NCBI RefSeq assembly: GCF_003347595.2
Contig: NZ_QCZK02000008.1
Location: 1 to 54,269 of the forward strand
Reading direction: 5' to 3'
Origin: Botryobacter ruber
GTDB lineage: Bacteria > Bacteroidota > Bacteroidia > Cytophagales > Hymenobacteraceae
DNA: 54,269 nt
Shown here: one piece after another, positions 32,445 to 41,489 of the stretch
Numbering within the stretch: position 1 is the first letter of the stretch
Layout: each line of letters begins with the position of its first letter
Notes under the pieces: generated by a model
Seen by the model: the letters and a program-made list of their open reading frames with translations, nothing else
Databases searched by the model: none
What the model was told of the DNA's origin: nothing
Position numbers and translations under genes: made by a program

Positions 32445-32807
32445 CGGGTATAGGTTTGCTTGTAAAGATAAAAGTAAATAATCCGGGCTATTTCTTCTGT
32501 TTCATTTTCAATCAGTGGAGCAGGAGTAAGAAGCGCTATCCATATGATGCAGGAAAGCAGCATTTTGCATAAAGTGTGGCTGCAAATTATGAGAATCACG
32601 GATTTAAGGGATTAAAGGATGACACTGATTTACTTTTGCTATCAATCCGTGTAATCCCTTAAATCCGTGATTCTGACAAAAGGCCGGTCAGACTCCCTTT
32701 TATTTTGTCGCAATTTCCCTTCTTTTTTGGCATCATTTCTCCTCCCTTTCCTTGGATACTCCGGCAAAATTTGTAATATTAAAATTCTATAAACGAAACA
32801 TTTAACT
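32445..32807. other. Divergent promoter region with inverted repeat
   Basis: These 363 bases separate the macroglobulin gene (minus) from the SRPBCC gene (plus). A perfect 22-bp inverted pair lies at 32593-32614 and 32652-32673 (contains CACGGATTTAAGGGATTA); the right arm ends in TTCTGACAAA, so it is a TCTGAAT/ATTCAGA-family repeat. Promoter boxes are not clear; TTTATCTTTA about 17 bases before the macroglobulin start is a poor match. Confidence 0.6.
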
Positions 32808-33695
32808 ATGGAAAACACAGCAGAAAAAACAGCCATCACAGTAGAAACCACTGTCCAGGCACCAGTAGAAAAAGTATGGAAATCCTGGACCGAGCCCCAA
32901 CACATCACGCAGTGGAACAACGCCTCCGACGACTGGCACACCCCACGGGCAGAGAACGATGTACGCGTGGGCGGCAAGTTTACGTCCAGGATGGAAGCCA
33001 GAGACGGCAGCATGGGCTTCGATTTTGAAGGCACTTATTCTGCTGTTGAAGAACACCGGCAGCTCGCTTACGCCATGCCGGACGGCCGAAAGGTGCAGAT
33101 TACTTTTGCGCCCACGGCTGCAGGAACCCATGTAACCGAAACCTTCGATGCCGAGCAGACACATTCGCTGGAGATGCAGCAACAGGGCTGGCAGGCGATA
33201 CTGGATAACTTCAAAAAGTATGTGGAAAATTCCGGTAAGCTGGAAAGAATGGACTTTGAGATTAGTATTCGGGCCGGCGTTGACAAAGTGTACCGCACCA
33301 TGCTGGAAAAAGACACCTACACTGCCTGGACGGCCGCCTTTAACCCCGGCTCTTACTACGAAGGTTCCTGGGAGCAGGGGGCAAAAATTGTATTCCTGGG
33401 AACAAACGAAGACGGCACCACAGGGGGCATGGTCAGCCGCATAAAGGAGAATATCCCGAACAAGTTTGTCAGCATTGAACACCTGGGACTGGTACAAAAC
33501 GGCAAAGAAATAACCAGCGGCCCGGAAGTGGAAGGCTGGGCAGGAGCGCTGGAGAATTACACCTTCACCGAATCCGGCGGCGAAACCCTCTTATCGGTGG
33601 ATTTGGATGTGAACCAGGAGTTTAAAGCCTACTTTACAGAAACCTGGCCCAAAGCATTGCAAAAGCTAAAAGAACTCTGCGAAACAGCAGCCTAA
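32808..33695 (+). CDS. Tandem SRPBCC (AHSA1-type) protein
   Basis: A 295-residue protein made of two START-like/AHSA1 units. The first (about 10-143: VETTVQAPVEKVWKSWTEPQ, DVRVGGKFTSRMEARDG, then GWQAILDNFKKYVE) is a typical polyketide-cyclase-like AHSA1 domain. The second (about 148-293: EISIRAGVDKVYRTMLEKDT, then TYTAWTAAFNPGSYYEGSW) repeats the fold. These domains bind hydrophobic ligands; most bacterial ones have unknown ligands. Single-domain forms of ~140 residues are normal, so this is a fusion. VOC-type proteins follow on the same strand 50 bp later, a frequent association. Confidence 0.87.
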   Translation: MENTAEKTAITVETTVQAPVEKVWKSWTEPQHITQWNNASDDWHTPRAENDVRVGGKFTSRMEARDGSMGFDFEGTYSAVEEHRQLAYAMPDGRKVQITFAPTAAGTHVTETFDAEQTHSLEMQQQGWQAILDNFKKYVENSGKLERMDFEISIRAGVDKVYRTMLEKDTYTAWTAAFNPGSYYEGSWEQGAKIVFLGTNEDGTTGGMVSRIKENIPNKFVSIEHLGLVQNGKEITSGPEVEGWAGALENYTFTESGGETLLSVDLDVNQEFKAYFTETWPKALQKLKELCETAA

Positions 33696-33745
33696 GTTCT
33701 TCTAATTATTTCCTTCAAAAACCTTCTAAACAATCAGCTGTAACC

Positions 33746-34186
33746 ATGGCATCCGTAAGCACTTACCTGAACTTTGTTAACCAGACCGAAGCGGCCTTTA
33801 ATTTCTACAAATCTGTGTTCGGCACTGAATTTATCGGCAACATCGCACGCTTCAGCGACATCCCACCTTCCGACGATATGCCTCCCATACCGGAGGCCGA
33901 CAAAAACCTGATTATGAATGTGGCACTGCCCATCCTGGGCGGGCACGTGCTCATGGGCACCGATGCGCCCGAATCGATGGGCTTTAAGCTAACGATGGGC
34001 AACAACGTGTACATCACCCTGCACCCCGACACCCGCACCGAAACCGACCGCTTGTTCCGGGCGCTTTCAGAAGGAGGCAAAGTGGAACAGGAACTACAGG
34101 ACATGTTCTGGGGCGACTACTATGGCAGCTGCGAAGATAAATTCGGTGTGCACTGGATGTTTAACTGCGACGAAAAGAAATCATGA
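33746..34186 (+). CDS. VOC/PhnB-like protein
   Basis: A 146-residue glyoxalase-fold protein of the PhnB-like branch: STYLNFVNQTEAAFNFYKSV at about 4-23, an internal repeat from about 47, and WGDYYGSCEDKFGVHWMFN near the C-terminus. PhnB itself has no proven role in phosphonate cleavage. The stop overlaps the next start by ATGA, so the two VOC genes are translationally coupled. Function unknown; a metal-dependent small-molecule enzyme is possible. Confidence 0.85.
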   Translation: MASVSTYLNFVNQTEAAFNFYKSVFGTEFIGNIARFSDIPPSDDMPPIPEADKNLIMNVALPILGGHVLMGTDAPESMGFKLTMGNNVYITLHPDTRTETDRLFRALSEGGKVEQELQDMFWGDYYGSCEDKFGVHWMFNCDEKKS

Positions 34187-35025
34187 TAAAACACGCTATT
34201 TACCCCTGCCTCTGGTTCGATGGCACGGCCAGAGAAGCGGCAGAGCTTTACCTGTCTGCCTTCCCCAACGGCAAGCTGACAAGCGATACGCCCCTGGTGG
34301 TTACGTTTGAGCTGGCTGGGCAGAAATTTATGGGCCTGAACGGCGGCCCCATGTTCACGCCTAATCCTTCCATTTCGTTTAATATACATTTCGAATCTTC
34401 AGGCGAACTGGAAAGCGCCTGGGAAAAGCTTTCGGCGGGAGGCCAGGTGCTGATGCCGCTGGATGCCTACCCGTGGAGCAAACAGTACGGCTGGGTGCAG
34501 GACAAATTTGGCATTAGCTGGCAACTGTCGCTCGCGAACCCGGAGCAGGATGGTGCGCCGTGCTCTACATCTCTTATGTTCACAGGTGCTCAGGCAGGTA
34601 AAGCCGAGGAGGCTATCCGGTTCTACACTGGCCTGTTCGAACCGGCTTACATCGGCGCTATTATGCGGTACGAGGCCGGGGAACCGGACGTGGAAGGCAC
34701 TGTAAAGTATGCGCAGTTTACGCTGGGGCAGCAGGTATTCACGGCCATGGATAGCTCCTATGCGCATGCGTTTAACTTTAACGAGGGCATTTCGCTTGTC
34801 ATCTCCTGCGACACGCAGGCAGAAATCGACTACTACTGGAGCAAACTGACCGAAGGCGGCCAGGAGAGTCAATGCGGCTGGCTCAAGGACCGGTATGGCG
34901 TATCCTGGCAGGTGGTGCCTGCTGTGTTAGGCCAGCTTATGAGCGACCCGGAAAAAGCTCCCCGCGTGACACAGGCTTTTATGCAGATGACGAAGCTCGA
35001 TATGCAGCAACTGATCGAGGCATAG
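34183..35025 (+). CDS. Double VOC-domain protein (PhnB-like)
   Basis: A 280-residue protein with two PhnB-like VOC modules. The first is at about 1-120 (IYPCLWFDGTAREAAELYLS, KQYGWVQDKFGISWQLS). The second is at about 128-260 (STSLMFTGAQAGKAEEAIRF, GWLKDRYGVSWQVVP). The tail (VTQAFMQMTKLDMQQLIEA) matches family members once labelled 3-demethylubiquinone-9 3-methyltransferase, a label not supported by biochemistry. It overlaps the preceding VOC gene by 4 bp. Its 3' end converges with the GH35 gene 60 bp away. Confidence 0.85.
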   Translation: MIKHAIYPCLWFDGTAREAAELYLSAFPNGKLTSDTPLVVTFELAGQKFMGLNGGPMFTPNPSISFNIHFESSGELESAWEKLSAGGQVLMPLDAYPWSKQYGWVQDKFGISWQLSLANPEQDGAPCSTSLMFTGAQAGKAEEAIRFYTGLFEPAYIGAIMRYEAGEPDVEGTVKYAQFTLGQQVFTAMDSSYAHAFNFNEGISLVISCDTQAEIDYYWSKLTEGGQESQCGWLKDRYGVSWQVVPAVLGQLMSDPEKAPRVTQAFMQMTKLDMQQLIEA

Positions 35026-35085
35026 TAAAAGGCAGGCATCACCAGAAGCCCGGTGTGTGGAGCGACCAGGTGTTGCCTGCCCAAA

Positions 35086-37578
35086 CTACCTGCGCTGCTT
35101 CAGCTCTACCACATACTGCGGCACTACCTGCACCGCTTTCAGTTCGGCTACTGCCCTGCCCTTCAGCGGCTCCCGTATTCCTTCTTCGAAATAAATCTGC
35201 CGCTCGTCGGTCAGTGGCACCACCTGCAGCAGGAGCTTATTGCCGGGCAGCAGGTTCCTGAACCGCCTTACGCCGATGGTCATGGGGAGGCCGGAGTAGA
35301 AATTGTCGGCTATCAGCTTGCCGTTGGCGTAGGCGGCTCCGGTGTCGCCCAGGTAGTCTACTTTGATGAAGGCGTCGTTCAGGCCTTTGAGGATATTGTT
35401 GGGTACCTGCAGTTCGTAATAGCGTGCACCTTCCACGGGCGCCAAATTGGTCTGGTACTGCGGACCGGGACTGGCGGGGGTGTTCACGGTGCTGTTGCGG
35501 TCGTCGGGGGGAAGCTGCTGGCCTTTGTTCAGGTACGGTGAGATGTCCTTTACCTCCTTCACCTTTACTTCGGGCTTATGGGCAGGTACTTTTAATTTGT
35601 AGGAGGCAAAGATGCCGTCGGTAGTGCTGTGTATTTTACCGCTGCTCGATTCCAGGCTTTTGATAGCCGGATACGCCTTCACCGTGATGTCGGGATTTGC
35701 CGTGCTTTGCACCCTGATGCCGTTGTTGCTGAACATTAAATCCTGGTTCGAAATAAAAAGACGTTCGGCGCCAAAAACTTCTGCTTTCCAGGCATCGAGC
35801 GCCTGCTGGTGCGTGAGCGTGAGGATGTTTACTTTTTTGCCATCCTTCAGCGTTACCGACACCAGGCAATTTGTACCGGGTTTCTCTGCCGCTACCTGCC
35901 AGGCATTTACCTTTTCGCTAACGCTGCCACCTTTTGCTTCGACCGCCCGAATGGCTGTTTTGTCCAGGTTGTAAGTAGCCGCCACGCCTTCAGGCGCAAA
36001 AAACACATACAGCGGTTCGGCAGCCGCTATGCGGCACAGGGGCTGCGCAGTGGCATATTGGAGGTTCAGCCCGTCCAGGTCCATGTTGAAGGGCAGCACC
36101 ATCTGTACGCCGCTCTTCACCGTAATGGGCTGTTCAGGGAAGCGCAGCACACCTTCTTTCAGCTTCAGTTCCAGCTGCACGTTTTGGATGTCCGGCATCG
36201 TCAGTTGCCGCTGAAAATTGCTGATGAACACAAAGCCGCTCGTACCGTTGGTCCGCACTGCCATGCGCAGCAGATCGGTATTATTCGGCTTTTCAGGCAT
36301 GTTATCCGGGAAAGCCGTTCCGTACTGCACCAGCCTGTCACCGAACTCGTTCAGGAAGGTATGGATGACCCTGTAGTCGTGGTAGGAAGGCCGCGTCTGC
36401 CCCCACTCCCCCAGCGGCGACAAAAAATCGTAGCTGATGATGGGGTAATCGTTCGGGTACTTGGTGGCTTTCGATTCCTGCAGGGTCGTGTTTTTGCCGA
36501 TGGGGTTGGAGCCGCCGTGGAACATGTAGTAGCCCATCAGGTTAGCGCCTGAGCCCACTTTTACATAAGTAAGTGCCGTTACATCCGGGGCTTCGATGAT
36601 GGGGCGGCGATGGTACGTAATCTGGTTCCCGCCTCCCATTTCGGCGGTAGCATAGGGGTAGCGGTAGCCTTTGAAATCGGTTTGCTGCTCGTGGCTGCCC
36701 AAAAGATCGCTGCCGATGGCGGGGTCGTTGCGCAGGGAACCAAAGAGGTAGTTCTGCGAGAGCGCCAGTTTGGTGGTTTTCTTATCCCAGGGCGCTTCGG
36801 GGTAGGCGCCCCACACCGGTATCAGCTCATCCTGCTTCTGGTTGGAGGCGGGCCAGCCGGTGGCACTGTAAAACGGCACATCGATGCCCGCTTCTACGGC
36901 CATTTTCTTCAGCGTAAGCATGTGCTCCAGCCCTGCCTGGCTGTTAAAGCGGAATTCGTTTTCCAGCTGTGCGCCTATCACCGGGCCACCGTCTTTAAAG
37001 TACAGGCCACTGAGCTGTCTGCCAATCTCGTTGTAGAACTTCTGCACCGACGCCAGGTAAGCCGGGTCGTTGCGACGGGTGTTGCCGCGCTGCACCACCC
37101 AGTCCGGAAAGCCGCCGTTCCGAACTTCGCCATGTGCCCACGGACCTATCCGGCTGAAGAAGAACACATCATGCTTCCGGCACAGCTCCAAGAAAGCTCG
37201 CAAATCGTTGTTCCCGCTCCAGTCGAACGTCCCTTCCTCCTCTTCGTGGTAAATCCAGAAAATATAGGAAGCAATAACGTCAATTCCTGCCGCTTTCATT
37301 TTCAGAATCGACTCCTCCCACTGCTCCCTAGGAACACGCGAAAAATGAATTTCGCCCATCACCGGGTACCAGGGCTTGCCGTTTTTGGTAAAGTACAGGC
37401 TGTTGGCATCCAGTGTTTCCCCTTTCGGATTCCTGTTCGTGCCCAACTTTAAGTGCCCGGAAATAACAGGTACCTCCGTCTGCCTCAGGTCGAAGGTGTA
37501 GGTCTGGGTTTGCGCAATTGCCGCCTGCCAGGCGAGGCAGAAGAGCAAAGTGAGCAACGGGTGTTTAAATATGTTCAT
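35086..37578 (-). CDS. GH35 beta-galactosidase family enzyme
   Basis: An 830-residue exported enzyme (signal ending about AAIAQ at 23). The GH35 signature GGPVIGAQLENEF is at 197-209 with the acid/base Glu208; the likely nucleophile is Glu313 in YATAEMGGG. Substrate-contact segments are YPVMGEIHFSRVPREQWEES and GIDVIASYIFWIYHEEEEG. The C-terminal half holds beta-sandwich domains. The family removes terminal beta-galactose (or related sugars) from glycans. It is the last gene of the locus led by the GH2 gene. A 231-bp gap with an inverted-repeat element separates it from the DUF5107 gene. Confidence 0.92.
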   Translation of the reverse strand: MNIFKHPLLTLLFCLAWQAAIAQTQTYTFDLRQTEVPVISGHLKLGTNRNPKGETLDANSLYFTKNGKPWYPVMGEIHFSRVPREQWEESILKMKAAGIDVIASYIFWIYHEEEEGTFDWSGNNDLRAFLELCRKHDVFFFSRIGPWAHGEVRNGGFPDWVVQRGNTRRNDPAYLASVQKFYNEIGRQLSGLYFKDGGPVIGAQLENEFRFNSQAGLEHMLTLKKMAVEAGIDVPFYSATGWPASNQKQDELIPVWGAYPEAPWDKKTTKLALSQNYLFGSLRNDPAIGSDLLGSHEQQTDFKGYRYPYATAEMGGGNQITYHRRPIIEAPDVTALTYVKVGSGANLMGYYMFHGGSNPIGKNTTLQESKATKYPNDYPIISYDFLSPLGEWGQTRPSYHDYRVIHTFLNEFGDRLVQYGTAFPDNMPEKPNNTDLLRMAVRTNGTSGFVFISNFQRQLTMPDIQNVQLELKLKEGVLRFPEQPITVKSGVQMVLPFNMDLDGLNLQYATAQPLCRIAAAEPLYVFFAPEGVAATYNLDKTAIRAVEAKGGSVSEKVNAWQVAAEKPGTNCLVSVTLKDGKKVNILTLTHQQALDAWKAEVFGAERLFISNQDLMFSNNGIRVQSTANPDITVKAYPAIKSLESSSGKIHSTTDGIFASYKLKVPAHKPEVKVKEVKDISPYLNKGQQLPPDDRNSTVNTPASPGPQYQTNLAPVEGARYYELQVPNNILKGLNDAFIKVDYLGDTGAAYANGKLIADNFYSGLPMTIGVRRFRNLLPGNKLLLQVVPLTDERQIYFEEGIREPLKGRAVAELKAVQVVPQYVVELKQRR

Positions 37579-37611
37579 GAGTGAGAAGAAGGTTAGGCGT
37601 TAAAAGATTGT

Positions 37612-37813
37612 GTAGGGGCAGGTCTTGCACCTGCCCAATCGTTCCCGAATATATTTGAGCACAATCGTTCCCGAATAGATCTGTAAAGGATCGTGTATAT
37701 CTGTAAACAGTAATGTGCCACTCCTTATGCAGGAAAGTTTGTATGATAGCTGGTGCAGGACTGTGTTCAAATATGTTCGGGAACGATTGGGCAGGTGCAA
37801 GACCTGCCCCTAC
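37612..37813. repeat. Inverted-repeat element with 49-bp ends
   Basis: The ends at 37612-37660 and 37765-37813 are inverse copies with two mismatches. Each end begins with a hairpin GGGCAGGT-CTTGC-ACCTGCCC. The interior is AT-rich with an extra copy of CAATCGTTCCCGAATA and no gene. The right end reaches within 4 bases of the DUF5107 stop codon. It is a MITE-like paired-hairpin element, related to 42942-43074. Confidence 0.75.
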
Positions 37814-40800
37814 GAAACTGCTGGTACCAGGTATTTTACAAGCCCCAGCGCCGACTTCAGGCCGAAATCAGAGGAGGTATGCTGCAGCGCTTCCTGTAGG
37901 TACTGCTCTGCTTCTTTAAACTGCTGCAGCCCCAGGTGGCCTAGCGCCTGCATGTACAGGCAGTTGATGCGGTTGCGCAGGCTCAGGTCGTCGTCGAAGA
38001 TGAGGAGGTTGGGCAGCGACACGGCAAAGTAGTCCAGCTGGATGCGGTCGTGCAGGTGTTTTTTTCCGTAGCTAATCAGTTTTTCGAAGATAGCTTTTGC
38101 CTTTGCTTCTTCGCCCAGTTTCTGCCAGGCCAGACCCTGGTAGAACACCTTGTCGGGCTGCTGGTCGTTGTAGAAGATGGCAATAGCAAGTTCTGCGGAA
38201 CCGGTAGTAGCTTTCCCGAAAAAGGCTGTGGCTTTTTCGGCATCCCCCAAACCTTCGTAAGCGCAGCCCAGCCAGTAGAAGATGTCGTTTTCCTGGGCGC
38301 CGGGCAGTTTGCCTTCGCCCAGGTTGTGCGGGTATACCTGCGCCTGCTCCAGCTGGCGAACGGCTTCTTCATAGCTGCCCTGCTGTATGTTTTGCTTCGC
38401 CAGTTCCACCAAACTGAACACGTACTGGCCCGACGCTTTTCCTTCGCCTCCCTCCCAAGGGTGGAACTTGCGGTTCATGATGAGCTGGTAAGCCGTTTCG
38501 TAGTGGCCAAGATAGTTGTAGAGGCTGGCGCGCTCCAGGTACAAATCGTCGCGCTGCTCCGTTACGGGCAGGTGCGTTTCCAGGAAGGCCAGCCGCTCCC
38601 CGGGTTGGCGGTTGAGGCGCTTATAGAGCTGGTCCAGCTCCATGAGCACGCGGGCATCGGTATTGTCAAGTTGGAAGGCCTTTTCGAAACAGGCAAGCGC
38701 TTTGGCGGCATCCTGTTGTTTGTTGAAATAGGCGATACCGAGGTTGCGGAATACGGTCGGAAACGTAGCGTCCCGCTCCGCTGCCAGCTCCCAGGCTGCT
38801 ATGGCCTCTGCATATTGGCGCTTGTCGTACCAGAGGTTGCCCAGGTAGTAAGGCGCTCTGGCATCGGCAGGATTCAGTTCATCAGTCAGTTGCAGCGCCG
38901 CGATATCCTCCAGTTTGTTCGGGAAGCAGTAGGCCGGACTGGCGGCGGCTGCTTTCCGGAAATACTCCTGCGCCTCTTCCTGTTGATGCTGCTTGTGCAG
39001 GATATAGCCTGTGTGGTAGTACACCATCGGGTGCGTTTCTTCTTCTTCCTGCGCGTACGCCAGCAACTCCAGTGCTTCATCGTAAAGTCCGGCGGCGGCA
39101 TAATCGAGTGCGTACTCGATGTAATTATTTGCCGCGCCCCGTGCCACTGCTATTAAGGTGCTTCGGAATTCTGCTGCTCCAGCCACCATTCCCTCTGCAG
39201 CTGCCAACAGCGCCAGTTCGTGCAGGGCACCGAGGTTAAACTGGTCGCGCTCCAGCGCCTGCCTGCTTACCTGCTGCGCCTCTTCCGGGCGATGGAGCTT
39301 ACGCAGGGCTACGGCTTTGAGCACATAGGCTTTGCTGTTGCGGGCGTTGCGGTCCAGGGACCAGTTGATATGCTCCAGCGCTAGCTCGTAATCCTCTCGC
39401 AACATGTCGATGCGGGCAAGGGAGAAATAGGCGGCATCCTGCCAAACGGCGGACCAGGTGGCCTTATAGAAGGCATCGTAGGCTTCGGACAGCCGGTCCT
39501 GGTACCAGAGACTCAGGCCCAGGTGGTAGTAAGGTTCGCTGTCGTAGGGGTTTGGATTGCGCTGCGTGAGGGTTTCCACAGCCTTGCGGAAGTACGGCTC
39601 GCTTTTGGCGAACTGGCCGCGGCGCAGGTACCAGGCGCCCAGGGCATTGTTGCAGCGGACATCTTTCGGGTCGCGGCGCAGCGCCTCTTCGTAGTAGGGC
39701 ACGGGGCTGTAGGTGGCGTGGCGGTACTGCTCCAAGTGCTGCCCCGTCAGGAAGAGCTGCTCGTTGCTTTCCACTTCTTCGGGTGCCAGGACTGCTTTAG
39801 CGGGTTCCGGTATTTCGTTTTTCCGGTTGCTGGCCGGGTCGTATTTCAGCAGCTCCCGCCCCGCTTTGCTCGTGAGTACCAGCAGCAGTTGTTCTTCGGT
39901 TAGGCCTTCGCCTACTGCCACCTCCTGCACAAATACCTGCTCCGGCGAGAGGTCGGTTACCGTTTCCAGCACCGGCGCTCCGTTTACGAAAAGTTTCACC
40001 GTTACCTGTTGCTGCGCCGAAGTGGCAAATACTTTTATTATTGCCTTCTCCGCCGCCAGCTCCACTCCCAGCATCAAATCTTTAGTCGCGTTTTTTACCA
40101 GGCCCAGCTCGCGGTAAGGCATAAAATACTGTGTAAACGACTTTTCCTCGTAGGGCATCAGCCAGCTGAAGTCAGGCTGGTTGTCGGTATAGACGCCGGT
40201 CATGAGTTCGATGTAAGGGCCATCTTCGTCGGTGAGGTTGCGGTCCCAGGCCTGCCCGAAGTCGCCGTGGCCCCAGGTCCACTGCTTCTTGCCCGGCGAT
40301 ACATGGTGATTGGCTACGTGCAGCACCCCCGCCTGCGTGTCGTGCTCATAACCGCCCATAAAATCATAATCGGAGTTGATGGCCATGTAAGAGGTAGGCA
40401 CCGGAATATTTTTGTAGCGGGAGATGTCGGTACCCGGTGAATAGTCTACTTTATAATAGGTGCCGGTGGCGATGGGGAAGGTGGATACATCGCGCTTGCC
40501 GTGGTCGAACACCGCGTTCACGTCCGGCGGAAACACGGATTGGTAGTCGTCGTTCACCTTTACGGCGGGGTTGGCCCACCACAGGAAAGTCTGCGGCAAT
40601 TCGGTACGGTTGTACAGCTGGGCTTTAATTTCGAGGTAGGCTTTGTCGGGATGCAGGGTAAAACCGGCCATGCCTTTGGTGCGGAACATCTTCTCGACTT
40701 CGTTTACCCACACCGTTTTGCTGCCGTCGGGGTTTTCCTCCAACTGATAGTCCACGGGTTCGAAGGTGCTGGGGCGGTGGTGCTGCGGCCAGTTAAATTC

Positions 40801-41151
40801 AATGCCACCCGATATCCACGGACCGGTCAGCCCCACCAGGGCCGGCTTTATCACCTGGTTATAATAAATAAAGTGCCGCTGTTTGATTTTGTCGTAGGCC
40901 AGCTGCACCCGTCCGCCCAGTTCCGGCAGCAGCATGATTTTCAGGTACCGGTTCTCCAGGAACAGGCCTGTATATTCCTTGTCTTCCTTCTCATCAAAAA
41001 TCTTTTCCACCACCGGGTTTGGGTACACCACTCCGCTGCTGCCCTGGTACACCCGCTTCTCAAAAAACATCGGGTTCTTGTCGGGCGCGCCAATGCCGTA
41101 AGTCGGAATAATGACTTTCTCTTCCCAAACGTTTACACCTGTTTCTTCCAT
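37810..41151 (-). CDS. DUF5107 domain protein with TPR repeats
   Basis: A 1113-residue protein. The N-terminal ~370 residues form the DUF5107 domain, a galactose-mutarotase-like beta supersandwich (YLKIMLLPELGGRVQLAYDK at about 69-88, TGPWISGGIEFNWPQHH, LEIKAQLYNRTELPQTFLWW). From about 430 to the end are many TPR-like helical pairs. No signal peptide is present, so it is cytoplasmic, unlike GH2 and GH35. Proteins of this type occur in sugar-use loci of Bacteroidota and Firmicutes, but their activity is not known to me; a carbohydrate-binding or mutarotase-like role coupled to TPR scaffolding is inference. The stop codon lies at the edge of a repeat element. Confidence 0.85.
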   Translation of the reverse strand: MEETGVNVWEEKVIIPTYGIGAPDKNPMFFEKRVYQGSSGVVYPNPVVEKIFDEKEDKEYTGLFLENRYLKIMLLPELGGRVQLAYDKIKQRHFIYYNQVIKPALVGLTGPWISGGIEFNWPQHHRPSTFEPVDYQLEENPDGSKTVWVNEVEKMFRTKGMAGFTLHPDKAYLEIKAQLYNRTELPQTFLWWANPAVKVNDDYQSVFPPDVNAVFDHGKRDVSTFPIATGTYYKVDYSPGTDISRYKNIPVPTSYMAINSDYDFMGGYEHDTQAGVLHVANHHVSPGKKQWTWGHGDFGQAWDRNLTDEDGPYIELMTGVYTDNQPDFSWLMPYEEKSFTQYFMPYRELGLVKNATKDLMLGVELAAEKAIIKVFATSAQQQVTVKLFVNGAPVLETVTDLSPEQVFVQEVAVGEGLTEEQLLLVLTSKAGRELLKYDPASNRKNEIPEPAKAVLAPEEVESNEQLFLTGQHLEQYRHATYSPVPYYEEALRRDPKDVRCNNALGAWYLRRGQFAKSEPYFRKAVETLTQRNPNPYDSEPYYHLGLSLWYQDRLSEAYDAFYKATWSAVWQDAAYFSLARIDMLREDYELALEHINWSLDRNARNSKAYVLKAVALRKLHRPEEAQQVSRQALERDQFNLGALHELALLAAAEGMVAGAAEFRSTLIAVARGAANNYIEYALDYAAAGLYDEALELLAYAQEEEETHPMVYYHTGYILHKQHQQEEAQEYFRKAAAASPAYCFPNKLEDIAALQLTDELNPADARAPYYLGNLWYDKRQYAEAIAAWELAAERDATFPTVFRNLGIAYFNKQQDAAKALACFEKAFQLDNTDARVLMELDQLYKRLNRQPGERLAFLETHLPVTEQRDDLYLERASLYNYLGHYETAYQLIMNRKFHPWEGGEGKASGQYVFSLVELAKQNIQQGSYEEAVRQLEQAQVYPHNLGEGKLPGAQENDIFYWLGCAYEGLGDAEKATAFFGKATTGSAELAIAIFYNDQQPDKVFYQGLAWQKLGEEAKAKAIFEKLISYGKKHLHDRIQLDYFAVSLPNLLIFDDDLSLRNRINCLYMQALGHLGLQQFKEAEQYLQEALQHTSSDFGLKSALGLVKYLVPAVS

Positions 41152-41489
41152 TGGTTCTGTTGTATTGGTTTGATGATTTGATGATTGTTTACTTCTGTGA
41201 GAAAGTATACTTGGAGGCTACTTTTGTAAGGAATAATCTTAAGCGGGTGCGCTAGTGCGAGCTTATAGCTCGTACTTTCATTCTACAAGCTACTGCCTTT
41301 CTACCTACATCAGCTTTACGTAGCGAGATGCAATGCTTTATATCGTGGCATGTAAGTACGAGCTACAAGCTCGCACTAGCAAAAATGGCCTTTGCTACAG
41401 CACCCTTACTATTCCCCAATTAAGATTAACTTCATGGGGGACTATTTTATCTTACTATCACAAATGCGAACGTTCGCACCTTGACCTAC
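41152..41489. other. Gap with third paired-hairpin repeat
   Basis: No gene. The paired-hairpin element at 41251-41380 fills the centre. The rest shows no recognisable promoter or terminator beyond AT-rich stretches. Confidence 0.6.
41251..41380. repeat. Paired-hairpin repeat, diverged copy 3
   Basis: Arms at 41251-41275 and 41356-41380 are inverse 25-mers with one mismatch. They match the arms of the copies at 240-358 and 1620-1738 at nearly all positions, while the spacer is clearly diverged. Arms under stronger conservation than the spacer is what is expected of ends recognised by a transposase. Confidence 0.8.
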
